A DNA stretch of 64,000 bases from Planctomycetota bacterium (GTDB taxonomy: Bacteria > Planctomycetota > UBA1135 > JADKAF01), in NCBI GenBank assembly GCA_016719295.1, contig JADKAF010000001.1, positions 2,604,001 to 2,668,000 on the forward strand, written 5' to 3'. The stretch's first letter is position 1; each line of letters begins with the position of its first letter. The translations under genes were made by a program, and so were the position numbers. The notes below the pieces were generated by a model, which saw nothing but the letters and a program-made list of their open reading frames with translations, searched no databases and had not been told where the DNA came from. Of this stretch, positions 46,801 to 54,660 are shown in pieces.

Positions 46801-47453
46801 GACCGCGCGAGCCGCAGAGCTTCGCGATCGAGCTCGACGGCGAGCGGCCGCAGCTCGTGCTGAACCTGCGCCTGGAGCGCGCGGAGCTGCAGCAGCTCCT
46901 CAGCGATCTCCAAGGCCGCGCGACGCGCGCGCCCGGGACCTTCGACGCGACGCTGCAGATCGCGGGCCCGGTCCGCGATCTCGCGCGGCTGCGCGGCTCC
47001 GCGAGCGTCCGGCTGCGCGATGGCGAGCTCGGCACGCTCCCCGTGCTCGGCCGGCTGAATCCGCTGCTGGGTCAGGATGCCGTCACCTTCCGCACGGCCC
47101 GCGCGAACGCGCGCCTGGAAGGCTTGATCGTCGAGGTCGACGAGCTGCGCCTGGACAGCCCCGCCGCGGAGCTCTCGGGACGGGGCGCGATCGGGCTCGA
47201 TGGAACCGTGGCGCTCGCCATCGACATCACCTACCTCGATGTGCTGGGGATCCCGCTCTTCGGCAGCATCCTCGCGCGCGGCCTGGGCATGATCCTGGCG
47301 TCCGCACCGCTGGTGCACATCGAGGTCGGTGGCTGGATCGACGATCCGCAGATCTACCCCCAGTTCGGTCCCACGGGCCGCCGAGCGCTACAGCTCGCGC
47401 CCCGCCCCTACCTGCCACCGCGCATCCGCCCGCGCCTGGAGCGGCGCTTTTGA
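43809..47453 (+). CDS. Large AsmA-family/YhdP-like membrane-anchored protein
   Basis: A 1214-residue protein with a single N-terminal membrane helix (ALVGAWFLLLAGLALGLAV, about 12-30). A very long periplasmic beta-rich chain follows. Repeating amphipathic strand patterns (LDAIEVTSITLVRPRVSWSE; ARVDLRMSG) and the C-terminal segment VDELRLDSPAAELSGRGAIG then GTVALAIDITYLDV are typical of AsmA-like C-terminal domains. Such proteins (YhdP, TamB, AsmA) bridge the periplasm and move phospholipids between membranes. It ends with a Pro/Arg-rich tail (YLPPRIRPRLERRF). It is transcribed alone, about 115 bases before manC. Confidence 0.85.
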   Translation: MLLLRRAIRRCALVGAWFLLLAGLALGLAVRRPPRFVLAELERRIGEAIHAERPPWVSIGRLRLDLLAPALIAEEIAIAARAGLPPAVKVESARVDLRMSGLALDAIEVTSITLVRPRVSWSEEIGLALLRGPAESDSERPFPALRVVGGAVEGVFPELGWVQLSQIELEADPEPATARTRARISLLVPSMGRLVATGVLDATARSYEAFVQGLELRPDPRDLPWLSARARRVHGEFEPRGTLDLGARLAGTFDALPRISAALRFRELSLRIPDIDMRVQSAAGLARLDEHGNAHLRARGSVRGAALEVEAFAEDLLSGDPRARIAAGTPETLSYEPWVRELLVAIDGPHTELDAFSARGLGSVSLFLERQPGESGLETSAEIEVVNARARFVGFPRDEVSFAYPVSNLRGAISFRRGTLIAPGLSGVGPTGPISVEGLFRFARGRTPGLDFTASMEGALLDESFARAVSGLPEVSKIFAELAPSAGRIDAQIHLRKTLGEPRLSTRGEVLVRDAAATYAGFPLPTGDLEGRIGIADEGISFHFEGLADPRGASRAPFVLEGAVSRLAAGRSGRPGFGLDVRARGLRFGPAIDDALAAMDPATAGTLREFRYDGELDVAARIVRPAGAAQPGLDADLEIALQGGELVRLGLGSALRDVSGKLHMRSSAAADDARGSARVHGWARGRAARAADDGASASDLAGYADALVVLEARTHAFGLDLDVRADLSLAESEELRQAVARATDLSALRDLRLEGGGIDADIALVHRASEPPELRAELDLDGVDARVADWNAPLREIRGQISISPGGRIRADELRLFVPHEDGAGASRVVLREALVEDAGSALRASARADVEDLALDRHAQVFLGRGAAARLEQWRTAGRARGRDLEVHLAFPRGTDGQLGTPRVEFRGRVELLDVRMDPGLALEDLRGDLDIVRGVVGADGVEEIEAELAHGELRVLGIRFRELATRLRLDPQRFGTVRRASGTLLGGQLGPLAEDGPREPQSFAIELDGERPQLVLNLRLERAELQQLLSDLQGRATRAPGTFDATLQIAGPVRDLARLRGSASVRLRDGELGTLPVLGRLNPLLGQDAVTFRTARANARLEGLIVEVDELRLDSPAAELSGRGAIGLDGTVALAIDITYLDVLGIPLFGSILARGLGMILASAPLVHIEVGGWIDDPQIYPQFGPTGRRALQLAPRPYLPPRIRPRLERRF

Positions 47454-47530
47454 GTCGGCGCGCTCCGCGGGCCGATCTTCGCAGCGGGCGGCGCGCGACG
47501 AGCGCCGGCTCGCGCGGCGAAACCCGCGAG

Positions 47531-47536
47531 TAGAAT
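47531..47536 (+). promoter_or_regulatory. Likely -10 element (TAGAAT) of the manC gene
   Basis: TAGAAT lies about 31 bases before the GTG start. It is followed by GGAGGTAA, a strong ribosome site nine bases from the GTG. No clear -35 is seen. Confidence 0.5.
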
Positions 47537-47567
47537 CCGCCCCCCACGACCTCGGAGGTAAGCGCAC

Positions 47568-48638
47568 GTGGATCACGCGGTGATCATGGCTGGTGGCTCG
47601 GGCACGCGATTCTGGCCGGAGAGCCGCAATCGACGGCCGAAGCAGTTCCTGAAGATCGCCGGCGAAGAGGCCATGATCGCTCTCACCGCGCGGCGGCTGC
47701 TGCCGCTGGTGCCGCCCGAGCGGATCCACGTGGTGACCCTGCAGGAGCAGATCGAGCTCGCAGCCGAAGCGCTCGCGCCGCTCGGCGTCCCGCGCGCGAA
47801 TCTGATCGCGGAGCCGGCGGCGCGGAACACCGCCGCGGCGATCGGCCTCACGGCGCTCGAGCTGCGGCGCAAGGATCCGGAGGCCGTCTTCGCGGTGCTG
47901 CCCGCGGATCACGTGATCACGCCGGTGAGCGCCTTCCGCCAACGCCTCGAGCAGGCGCTCGCGCTCGCCAAGCGCGGCCACCTCGTGACCTTCGGCATCA
48001 AGCCCACCCACGCGGCCACGGGCTACGGCTACATCGAGCTCGGCGCGCCGCTCGCGGACGACCGCGCCGCGCGCGGGATCGCGTCCTTCAAGGAGAAGCC
48101 GGATCGCGCGACCGCGGAGCGCTTCCTGCGAGAGGGGAACTTCGCCTGGAACAGCGGGATGTTCGTGTGGCGCGCCGACGTGATCCTCGCCGAGCTCGAG
48201 CTGCACAGCCGAGAGCTGCACGACGGACTCCTCGCGCTCCATCGCGGCGGCGCCGCGCTCGAGGCGCACGGCTATCGGGCGCTGCCGTCGCTCCCGATCG
48301 ACATCGCGGTGATGGAGCACAGCGCGAAGGGCTGCGTTCTCGCCGTCGATTTCACCTGGAACGACGTCGGCTCCTGGCCCGCGCTGGAAGAGCTGCACGA
48401 CGCCGATGCTCAAGGCAACCGCGGCGTCTTCCCCGCGGGTGGCGAGCTCGTCGCTCACGAGGCGCGCGGCGCGATCGCGTTCTCCTCGAGCGCGCACGTG
48501 ATCGCGTTGCTCGGGGTGGACGACATCGTCGTGGTCCACACGCCCGACGCGACGCTCGTCGCGCGGAAGGATCGCTGCGAGGACGTGAAGAAGATCGTGG
48601 AAGCGCTGCGCGCCCGCGGCCGGACCGACGTGCTGTGA
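47568..48638 (+). CDS. manC: Mannose-1-phosphate guanylyltransferase
   Basis: A 356-residue nucleotidyltransferase that makes GDP-mannose for surface glycans. The N-terminal signature AVIMAGGSGTRFWPESRNRR-PKQFL is intact, followed by EPAARNTAAAIGL, VLPADHVI, FKEKPDRATAERFL and NFAWNSGMFVWRAD. It is the short single-domain type, without the isomerase half of bifunctional enzymes. The GTG start is fixed by GGAGGTAA at nine bases. The stop overlaps the ruvX start (GTGA). Confidence 0.93.
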   Translation: MDHAVIMAGGSGTRFWPESRNRRPKQFLKIAGEEAMIALTARRLLPLVPPERIHVVTLQEQIELAAEALAPLGVPRANLIAEPAARNTAAAIGLTALELRRKDPEAVFAVLPADHVITPVSAFRQRLEQALALAKRGHLVTFGIKPTHAATGYGYIELGAPLADDRAARGIASFKEKPDRATAERFLREGNFAWNSGMFVWRADVILAELELHSRELHDGLLALHRGGAALEAHGYRALPSLPIDIAVMEHSAKGCVLAVDFTWNDVGSWPALEELHDADAQGNRGVFPAGGELVAHEARGAIAFSSSAHVIALLGVDDIVVVHTPDATLVARKDRCEDVKKIVEALRARGRTDVL

Positions 48639-49201
48639 GAGCGCAGATCGGTCGCACCTTGGCGATCGACCTCGGCGCGCGCCGCACGGGGCTCGCCGTC
48701 TGCGACGCGCTCGGCATCGCGATCCGCACGCTGCCCGCGGTGCATTCCCGCAGCGATGCGGAGCGCCTCGCCGGCGTGCTCGCGGCGATCCGCGAAGAGT
48801 CCGTCGAGCGCGTGCTGATCGGCTTGCCGCTGCACATGGACGGCGGCGAGAGCGCCGGAGCGCGCGACGCACGGACCTTCGGCGCCGCGCTGGAGGCGCA
48901 GCAGAGCGGGCTCCCCATCGAGTTCGCCGACGAGCGCCTGACCACCGTGGAGGCGGCCGAGCTGCTGACGTCCTCCGGCGTGCGCGGCGAGCGACAGCGC
49001 GAGCGCATCGACTCGGCTGCCGCGGCGGTGCTGCTGCGCGCCTGGATCGAAGGGCGTCGGACGGCTCTGCGTCAGGAGGCCGCGACCGACGGCGAATCAG
49101 AGCTCGAGGTTGTCGAGCCGGCGCCAGAGCAGGATCTGCGTCCTTCCGAGGGTGGCCGCCGAGGGCGCGATCTAGCGCGCCGCCGCTCTCGGCGTTCCTG
49201 A
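48635..49201 (+). CDS. ruvX: Putative pre-16S rRNA nuclease/Holliday junction resolvase RuvX (YqgF)
   Basis: A 188-residue RNase H-fold protein. The first acidic site is in TLAIDLGARRTGLAV, then VERVLIGLPLHMDG, FADERLTTVEA and the last acidic site in RERIDSAAAAVLLRAWIEGR. These are the YqgF family marks, with roles in 16S rRNA 5' processing. The C-terminal 50 residues are an Arg/Glu-rich extension beyond the usual 140. The GTG start overlaps manC (GTGA). Confidence 0.9.
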   Translation: MRAQIGRTLAIDLGARRTGLAVCDALGIAIRTLPAVHSRSDAERLAGVLAAIREESVERVLIGLPLHMDGGESAGARDARTFGAALEAQQSGLPIEFADERLTTVEAAELLTSSGVRGERQRERIDSAAAAVLLRAWIEGRRTALRQEAATDGESELEVVEPAPEQDLRPSEGGRRGRDLARRRSRRS

Positions 49202-49236
49202 GCTCAGCTGCCCCTCTCGCCGGCTCCCTTGCGTGT

Positions 49237-50031
49237 TCACAGCGCGAGGAAGCGATCGATGGCCATCCTGACGACCGCTCTCTCGGGCTCGCGCAGCAGC
49301 TCGTGCCGCAGCCCCGCGAACTCCGCGACCTCGGCGCCGCAGCGTTCCGCCCAGCTCCGCGCGACGGGCGAAGAGGCGACGCGATCCTCAGCTGCGAGCA
49401 GCACGAGACACGGTCGCGGGAACGGCTCGCGCTCGGCGGCGCGACGCGCCGCCTCGTCGAGGAGCGCTGCCCCCGAGCGAGCGGCGATCCATTCTCGTCG
49501 CAGCGGATCGGCCGCCCAGAGCTCTTGCTCGGCGGGATCGCGGAGCAGGTCCTCTGCGCGCAGACCGAGCGCGAAGCGCAGCTTCGGCCAGCAGCGCGCC
49601 GCCAGACGACCGCCGAGCTCCTTCCAGCGCGGCAGAGGATGCGCCGGAGCCAGGAAGGGCGCGGACAGCACGCAGCGCCGCAGCAGGACGCGCGTCTCCC
49701 GCGCGAGCCCGATCGCGAGGAGCCCGCCCAGGCTGTGGCCGATCAGGTCGAACGCCGGGCCGGATCCCGCGACCGCGAGCACGCGCTCGAGCGCGGCGCG
49801 CAGGCTCTCCGGGCTCCCTACGCCGCCGCCACTCTCGCCGTGCCCCGGGAGATCCGGCAGCCAGATCTCGGCGCCGCGTCGCGCGAGACGCGCGGCTTCC
49901 GCGGCATGGCGTCCGCCGTGCTCGCCAGCGCCGTGGATCCACAGCACGCGCGCCCGGGCCGGCTCATGCGAGCGCCAGCGCCGCACCTGCAGCCCGTCGA
50001 TGCGCTCGCGCAGCTCTTCCACGCCGCTCAC
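49237..50031 (-). CDS. Alpha/beta hydrolase (lysophospholipase/monoglyceride-lipase-like)
   Basis: A 264-residue protein with the alpha/beta hydrolase fold. The oxyanion region VLWIHGAGEHGGRHAAEAAR is near 34, the nucleophile elbow GHSLGG near 116, the acid in AAEDRVASSP and the catalytic His in AGLRHELLREPER near the C-terminus. It resembles monoacylglycerol lipase/lysophospholipase types. No signal peptide is present, so it acts in the cytoplasm. The GTG start overlaps the VWA gene stop (GTGA), making them one unit. Confidence 0.85.
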   Translation of the reverse strand: MSGVEELRERIDGLQVRRWRSHEPARARVLWIHGAGEHGGRHAAEAARLARRGAEIWLPDLPGHGESGGGVGSPESLRAALERVLAVAGSGPAFDLIGHSLGGLLAIGLARETRVLLRRCVLSAPFLAPAHPLPRWKELGGRLAARCWPKLRFALGLRAEDLLRDPAEQELWAADPLRREWIAARSGAALLDEAARRAAEREPFPRPCLVLLAAEDRVASSPVARSWAERCGAEVAEFAGLRHELLREPERAVVRMAIDRFLAL

Positions 50032-52082
50032 CGCGAGACGTACTTGCCGCCGTTCTCCTCGGCCAGCCGCCGCATCAGGATCGCGTCGTGGTCCTCGCCC
50101 ATGCCGATCGTGTGGATCACGATCTTGCTGAGCGCGTTGCGCCGCCGCACGTACTCCAGGATCTGCTCGCGATCGAGCATCTCGCCCGAGGTCGGGTGGC
50201 CATCGGAGAGGAAGTAGATCGTGTCGACTTCGGAGTCGTAGTAGCGATCGCGCGCGCCGATGCCGGCGAGATCGAAGGCCGCGGCGAGGCCGCCGTGGAT
50301 GTTCGTCGAGCCCTCGGGTTTGATCTCCGCCTCCACGTAGCCGCGCACCTCGGCGCGCACCTCGTCGCTCATCTCGGTCATCTTGCGCTTCCAGGTGCGC
50401 ACCTCGTCGGAATAGAAGACGAGGTTGAACCAGCCGCCCTGGGCGATGCCGCCCAGCGCGCGGAACAGCTCCTGCTTCGCGATGTCGTAGCGCGAGGACT
50501 CGCCCGGCTCCGGCGGCTTCTGATAGCGCGGGTCGCCCTGGCGCGCGGGATCGTCGACCGCATCGAGCGCGAAGCCCATCGAGCCCGAGCAGTCGAGCAC
50601 GAACACGACGCGACGGGAGACCACGGTGAGCCCATAGAAGCGCGGTCCGTCGGTCGCCTCGGTCTCCGGCGCGGTGGGCTGCGGGATGGGGAGCGTGAAG
50701 GTCGGAGCGGCCTCGGCCCACCAGCGTTTCCAGAGCTCGACGCTGCGGTTGAAGCTCTTGCTCGTGAGGGTCTGCAGCGTCTTCTCGACTTCGTCCTGCA
50801 GCCGGCCGGTCTCGGTCTCGAGCGAGACGAGCAGGGGCGGGATCGAGCGCACGGCGCGGATGCTCGCGAGAGCGCGAATCGCGGCCAGACGCACTTCCCA
50901 ACGCGTATCGCGGAGCTGGTTCGCGAGCAGCTCGTCGAGGCTGGCCTCGTCCTTCTGCACCGCCAGCGCGTCGATGGCGAGCGCGCGGATGCCGGGGTCA
51001 TCCTTCTTCAAGAGCAGCTCGCGCAACGCGGTGAGCGCCGTGTCTCCGGGAATGCGACCAAGCGCGAGAACCGCGGCGCGCTTCGCTTCGAAGGGCCCCG
51101 AGGTCGTGCGAGCCTTGAGCCCCTTGATCGCCTTGTCGCGCTCCGGATCGACGAGGCGCGCGATCGCGGCGGGCAGCGCTTCGGCGATGGCCTCGACCGA
51201 GCGCGTCGCATCGAAGATGCGCTCGCTCAGCCCGTGGAGCTGCGCCTGGATCTGGTTGTGCCGCGAGAGCGTGGCCTGCGTCACCTGATTGCCGCCGAGC
51301 ACCTTGCGCTCGTTCGCGAGCTGCTTCACCACGCGGCCCAGGTCCTCGGCGATCGCCGGCATCTCGGCCTCGGCCTTCTCCTTCTCCTTCAACAGCTTGC
51401 CGATCAAGCCGAGCAAGTGGTCCGCGGCGCCGGAATCGCCGCTCAGCGAGTAGCTCTCGATACCGGCGACGCGCGCTTCCCAGCTCTCGCTCGCGAGCAG
51501 GTTCTTCTTCAGGTTCTGGACCTCGCGAGAGCGCCGTCCGACGGGCAGCGCGTCGATGAGCGCGGGGAAGCCCGCGCGCAACGCCGCGAGCACGCTCTGA
51601 TCGCTCTCCAAGCTCGCGGTCAGCGGAGCGAGCTGGTCCTTCTCGGCCTTGGCGATCTCCTGGATCGCGAGGTCGACCTCCGCCACCTGTCGCTCGAGCG
51701 CCGTCTTCTGCTCGGGGTCGCTCGCGCTCTTCACTCGCTCGGTCAAGCGCTCGCGGCGCACCTCGGCCAGCCGGCGCTTGCGGAGCAGCGTTGCCTCGAG
51801 CTCGGAGCGCCTCTGCTGCTCGCCGCGCACGCGGGTGGACATGGCCTCGAGCTCGATGCGCAGCACCTCGACGCCGCGCGGGTCGCCGAGCTTGACGAGC
51901 GACTCGACCGCCGCCACGCGAGCGGCGACTTCGGCACTTCGAAAGGCCTTCTCGAACGCGGCGCGCGCCTCGTCCCAGGCGTCGGCGAGCTCGACCCCGA
52001 CGGCGCGACCGAGAGCGCCTCCGAGGCACGGCGACGCGGAGACGAGCAAGGCGAGGAGGAAGCGCAGCAACGCGAGCGTCAT
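50028..52082 (-). CDS. Secreted HEAT-repeat/coiled-coil/VWA-domain protein
   Basis: A 684-residue protein with a signal peptide (MTLALLRFLLALLVSASPCLGG). Next comes a helical coiled-coil-rich region (about 30-300; ERQVAEVDLAIQEIAKAEKD), HEAT-like repeats (about 310-430; GPFEAKRAAVLALGRIPGDT; TRWEVRLAAIRALASIRAVR) and a C-terminal von Willebrand A domain. The VWA has the MIDAS start VVFVLDCSGSMGFALD, later STNIHGG and IYFLSDGHPTSGE. It likely binds a protein ligand with a metal ion outside the cytoplasm. AGGAG ten bases before the ATG fixes the start. It is followed by the hydrolase gene. Confidence 0.8.
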   Translation of the reverse strand: MTLALLRFLLALLVSASPCLGGALGRAVGVELADAWDEARAAFEKAFRSAEVAARVAAVESLVKLGDPRGVEVLRIELEAMSTRVRGEQQRRSELEATLLRKRRLAEVRRERLTERVKSASDPEQKTALERQVAEVDLAIQEIAKAEKDQLAPLTASLESDQSVLAALRAGFPALIDALPVGRRSREVQNLKKNLLASESWEARVAGIESYSLSGDSGAADHLLGLIGKLLKEKEKAEAEMPAIAEDLGRVVKQLANERKVLGGNQVTQATLSRHNQIQAQLHGLSERIFDATRSVEAIAEALPAAIARLVDPERDKAIKGLKARTTSGPFEAKRAAVLALGRIPGDTALTALRELLLKKDDPGIRALAIDALAVQKDEASLDELLANQLRDTRWEVRLAAIRALASIRAVRSIPPLLVSLETETGRLQDEVEKTLQTLTSKSFNRSVELWKRWWAEAAPTFTLPIPQPTAPETEATDGPRFYGLTVVSRRVVFVLDCSGSMGFALDAVDDPARQGDPRYQKPPEPGESSRYDIAKQELFRALGGIAQGGWFNLVFYSDEVRTWKRKMTEMSDEVRAEVRGYVEAEIKPEGSTNIHGGLAAAFDLAGIGARDRYYDSEVDTIYFLSDGHPTSGEMLDREQILEYVRRRNALSKIVIHTIGMGEDHDAILMRRLAEENGGKYVSR

Positions 52083-52206
52083 CGAGGAGGATCTCCTGCG
52101 GCCGACGCGCATTATCCGCGCGGAGCTGCGCGGTCGCACTTCGAGCTGGAATCTCTGTGCTGCGGCTCCGCCGCTCGAGGGGACGCGCGGCGCAGGAGCG
52201 CGGCGC

Positions 52207-52617
52207 TCAGGTGGGTCGGCGACGCGCGACGAACACCAAGCCCAAGATCGCGATGCCGGCGACGACCAGGGTCATCGGCTCCGGACTCGCAAGGCCGAAG
52301 CGCGGCAAGGCTTGGCCCGCAGGGGCCGGCGGCGTCCAGGCCGTGCGCGTGAGGCTTCCTCCCGCGGGCTCCGCAGGAAACTCCGCCTTCTCGCGAGGCT
52401 CGAATCCAGAAGAGCGGCGCTCCGAGCCGAGGGCGCGCTTCGAGCTGCCGTTCACCAGCGCGGAGACCCAGGACAGCGACGGGCCGAACTCGGCGGTCGC
52501 TGCGGACTCGGTGGAGCGCGCAGCTGGCCTCGTCGGAGGCGGGGCGGGCTCTTGCGCTCTCGAGCTCGGGGCGAAGCCCGACACGAGGAGTGCGAACGCG
52601 AGCAGGAGGCGGGACAC
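52207..52617 (-). CDS. Small secreted protein with PEP-CTERM sorting signal
   Basis: A 136-residue protein. A signal peptide (SRLLLAFALLVSGFAPSSRA-Q) leads into a low-complexity Pro/Ala/Ser-rich mature chain without a fold. The C-terminus has SPEPMTLVVAGIAILGLVFV followed by RRR, the PEP motif, membrane helix and basic end that define PEP-CTERM proteins, which are processed by exosortase in exopolysaccharide-producing bacteria. No exosortase gene is in the window. The GTG start has GGAG six bases upstream. Confidence 0.75.
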   Translation of the reverse strand: MSRLLLAFALLVSGFAPSSRAQEPAPPPTRPAARSTESAATAEFGPSLSWVSALVNGSSKRALGSERRSSGFEPREKAEFPAEPAGGSLTRTAWTPPAPAGQALPRFGLASPEPMTLVVAGIAILGLVFVARRRPT

Positions 52618-52995
52618 GGGAGGCTCCGACGAGGGACGGAACTCCCCACCTTCCGAGCGCCGATCCCGCGGAAGGGAGCGGGATCGTCGACGAGAGAGGT
52701 GGGGCCGGATGCGGGGGACACCGGCGGAGTCGGCGACGCAACTGCGGGGAGCGGGCTGCGAAGCTCGGGAGTGACGCGTCGGCCGAACCCGAACGGGCTC
52801 GCCCGAAGTCTCGGGGCGGTGGGGGGCGGCCGCTCGAGACGCGCGACACGGGGATTCACAACATGCCCCCTTCAGGGTGGGCGGTCAACTCGCCTGGCGT
52901 GAATTTCCAGGCAAGGAGGGAACATCCGCCAAAGGGCTCGAGATGCGGTCGCGCCGTTCTGGCGAGCCGCCCCCCCCATCGGGTAGATCAGCCGC
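52618..52995. other. Spacer between the PEP-CTERM gene and RNase P RNA
   Basis: A minus-strand TTGACC (52883-52888) with CATGTT 17 bases on (52860-52865) is a weak promoter candidate for the PEP-CTERM gene, with a leader of about 240 bases. TAGATC at 52984-52989 fits a plus-strand -10 for the RNase P RNA. No protein is supported. Confidence 0.4.
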
Positions 52996-53370
52996 GGCTC
53001 GGGAGCGGGGTCGGCGACCGCTCGCCCGCGAGGGCGAGAGGAAAGTCCGGGCTCCGCAGAGCAGGGTGGTGGGTAACGCCCACCGTCCGCGAGGACCGGG
53101 AAAGTGCCACAGAGAACAGACCGCCCCTTCCGCCCCGCGCGGAGAGGGCAAGGGTGAAACGGCGAGGTAAGAGCTCACCGCGGAAGCGGCGACGCTTCCG
53201 GCACGGCAAACCCCACCCGGAGAAAGACCGAATAGGGGAGCGCGCGGCTCGCGCACAGGCTCCCGGGTAGGTCGTTCGAGGCGCATCGCGAGATGCGTCC
53301 CAGATAGATGGTCGCCGCCGCTCCGCAAGGAGCGCGCACAGAACCCGGCTTAGGATCTCGCTCCCGAGCC
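52996..53370 (+). ncRNA. rnpB: RNase P RNA (bacterial class A type)
   Basis: The RNA component of the ribozyme that trims tRNA 5' ends. The 5' strand GGCTCGGGAGCG pairs perfectly with CGCTCCCGAGCC at the 3' end (helix P1), giving exact limits. Universal core sequences occur in order: GAGGAAAGTCCGGGC (J3/4 and P4 5' side), ACAGAGAAC, GGTGAAACGGCGAGGTAAGA, GGCAAACCCCACCCGG, AGATAGATGG and ACAGAACCCGGCTTA (P4 3' side). A TAGATC hexamer ends six bases before the 5' end, consistent with a -10. Length about 375. It lies between the divergent PEP-CTERM gene and the Nudix gene. Confidence 0.97.
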
Positions 53371-53410
53371 ATTCCATCTCAGAGCCTCAGGGACCGGAGT
53401 CCGCATCGCG

Positions 53411-54217
53411 ATGGAGCTCGTGCTCGTGGTGAAGCGCCGCGACCTCGAAGTCGAGTTCGGCCTGCCCGTGGGCTACGCCGCGCTCGATGTCGAGCGCGCG
53501 GCGCGCGTGTGCGAGCTGATCGACGCGCGCGGCTTCTTCGTCGAGCGACGCCACGCGGAGCAGGACCCCGAGCTGAAGCAGCCGATCCCCTACTGCATCG
53601 TGCAGTGCGGAGAGGAGCTCTTCTGCGTGCGGCGCACCAAGCGCTCGAGCGAAGGACGGCTCCACGGCGCATGGTCGATCGGCATCGGTGGGCACATCGA
53701 GCCGCAAGATCGAATGCCCCCTAGGCAAGAACAGAGGCTTGCGGACAATGTCGCGCTCTCGACGTTGCCTCGCGGCATCGTCGAGCGCGCCGCAAGGCGC
53801 GAGCTCTGCGAAGAGCTCGAGCTTCCCCTTCCGTCCGGAGCCGAGCTCATCGGTTGGCTGAACGACGACTCGAACGCCGTCGGCGCGGTCCATCTAGGCC
53901 TCGTCCATCTGCTCCGCGTCGAGAACGCCGCGGAGGTCGCGATTCGAGAGACGGAGCGTCTCGAAGGCGGTTTCGTGCCCAGCGCCGTGTTGCACGCATT
54001 GCGCGACCACGAAGTCGCTTCGAGCGCTCGCACGGCGCTCCGAGCCGTTGCTCGAGAAGCCGGCGCGCCTCGCGGCGAGCCTCGCTCTTTCCCCTCTCCT
54101 ACCAGCAGCGCTTCGCAGCGCGAGTCCGTTCCGCCCGACTGGAGCTCTCTCGAGTCCTGGTCGCGTCTCGCCCTCGAAGCTCTTCGTCCCCACGACCTCG
54201 CGGCTCCTCGGAACTGA
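53411..54217 (+). CDS. Nudix-like protein (COG4112 type)
   Basis: A 268-residue protein. The stretch YCIVQCGEELFCVRR and GAWSIGIGGHIEP then, after a 27-residue insert, ERAARRELCEELEL carries the Nudix Gly-His-Glu and RExxEE residues. This separated box is like the COG4112 phosphoesterase-type relatives. Nudix proteins hydrolyse nucleoside diphosphates linked to another group, but the substrate is unknown. The C-terminal 60 residues are Ser/Pro/Arg-rich and may be disordered. No Shine-Dalgarno is clear. The ATG at 53411 starts soon after RNase P RNA. Confidence 0.7.
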   Translation: MELVLVVKRRDLEVEFGLPVGYAALDVERAARVCELIDARGFFVERRHAEQDPELKQPIPYCIVQCGEELFCVRRTKRSSEGRLHGAWSIGIGGHIEPQDRMPPRQEQRLADNVALSTLPRGIVERAARRELCEELELPLPSGAELIGWLNDDSNAVGAVHLGLVHLLRVENAAEVAIRETERLEGGFVPSAVLHALRDHEVASSARTALRAVAREAGAPRGEPRSFPSPTSSASQRESVPPDWSSLESWSRLALEALRPHDLAAPRN

Positions 54218-54225
54218 TGGACGAC

Positions 54226-54247
54226 GCGAAGTGATCAGGCACTTCGC
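54226..54247 (+). terminator. Hairpin after the Nudix gene
   Basis: GCGAAGTG pairs with CACTTCGC around ATCAGG, nine bases after the Nudix stop. No T tract follows, so it may be a terminator or an mRNA end structure. Confidence 0.4.
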
Positions 54248-54298
54248 GGCAGCCGAGCCCGGCGCGGTTACCACTCTTCGATTCGCAGGCGAAAGAGA

Positions 54299-54571
54299 AT
54301 GCCCACGCAGCGCACTCCCCCTCCCGCTCCGACCGCCCCCACGGCCGACAAGAACGCGCGTCGCCCCGGCAAGTCGAGCCCCGAGCGCATCTACAACTTG
54401 CTCATGAAGGCCCGAACCGCCAATGAAGTGACCCTGCACTTCGAGAACAATCGCGTCGTGAGCGGCGCGCTCATCTTCAACGAGTTCAAGGGCACCGGCC
54501 GCATCATCAACGTCGACCTCGAGATCTCCGTCGACTTCGCGGTCGAAGACCTGCGAGACGTGCGACTCTGA
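54299..54571 (+). CDS. Small protein with possible Sm/Hfq-like fold
   Basis: A 90-residue protein. A Pro/Thr/Lys-rich N-terminal 28 residues precede a helix (SSPERIYNLLMKARTAN) and five beta-like strands (EVTLHFENNRVVSGALIFNE, GRIINVDLEISVDFAVEDLR-DVRL). The helix plus strands, with V-S-G-A-L-I-F-N-E-F in strand 2, fit an Sm-like beta barrel such as Hfq, but Hfq consensus residues (YKHA, NGI.LxG) are not clearly met. Alternative: another small beta-barrel RNA or protein binder. A 20-base tandem repeat begins at its stop codon. Confidence 0.5.
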   Translation: MPTQRTPPPAPTAPTADKNARRPGKSSPERIYNLLMKARTANEVTLHFENNRVVSGALIFNEFKGTGRIINVDLEISVDFAVEDLRDVRL

Positions 54572-54660
54572 GTTTTCAGAGGCGGCGCTGAGCTTCCACA
54601 GGCGGCGCTGGCTTTCCACCGGCGGCTCTGGCCTTCCACTGGCGGCTCTGGGCTTTCACG
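54561..54660. repeat. Tandem repeat, about five 20-base units
   Basis: Units at 54581, 54601, 54621 and 54641 share GGCGGCKCTG plus a ten-base second half rich in CTTTCCAC. A degenerate unit (54561-54580) covers the end of the preceding gene. Units read, for instance, GGCGGCGCTGGCTTTCCACC. Spacing is exactly 20 bases. Confidence 0.85.
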
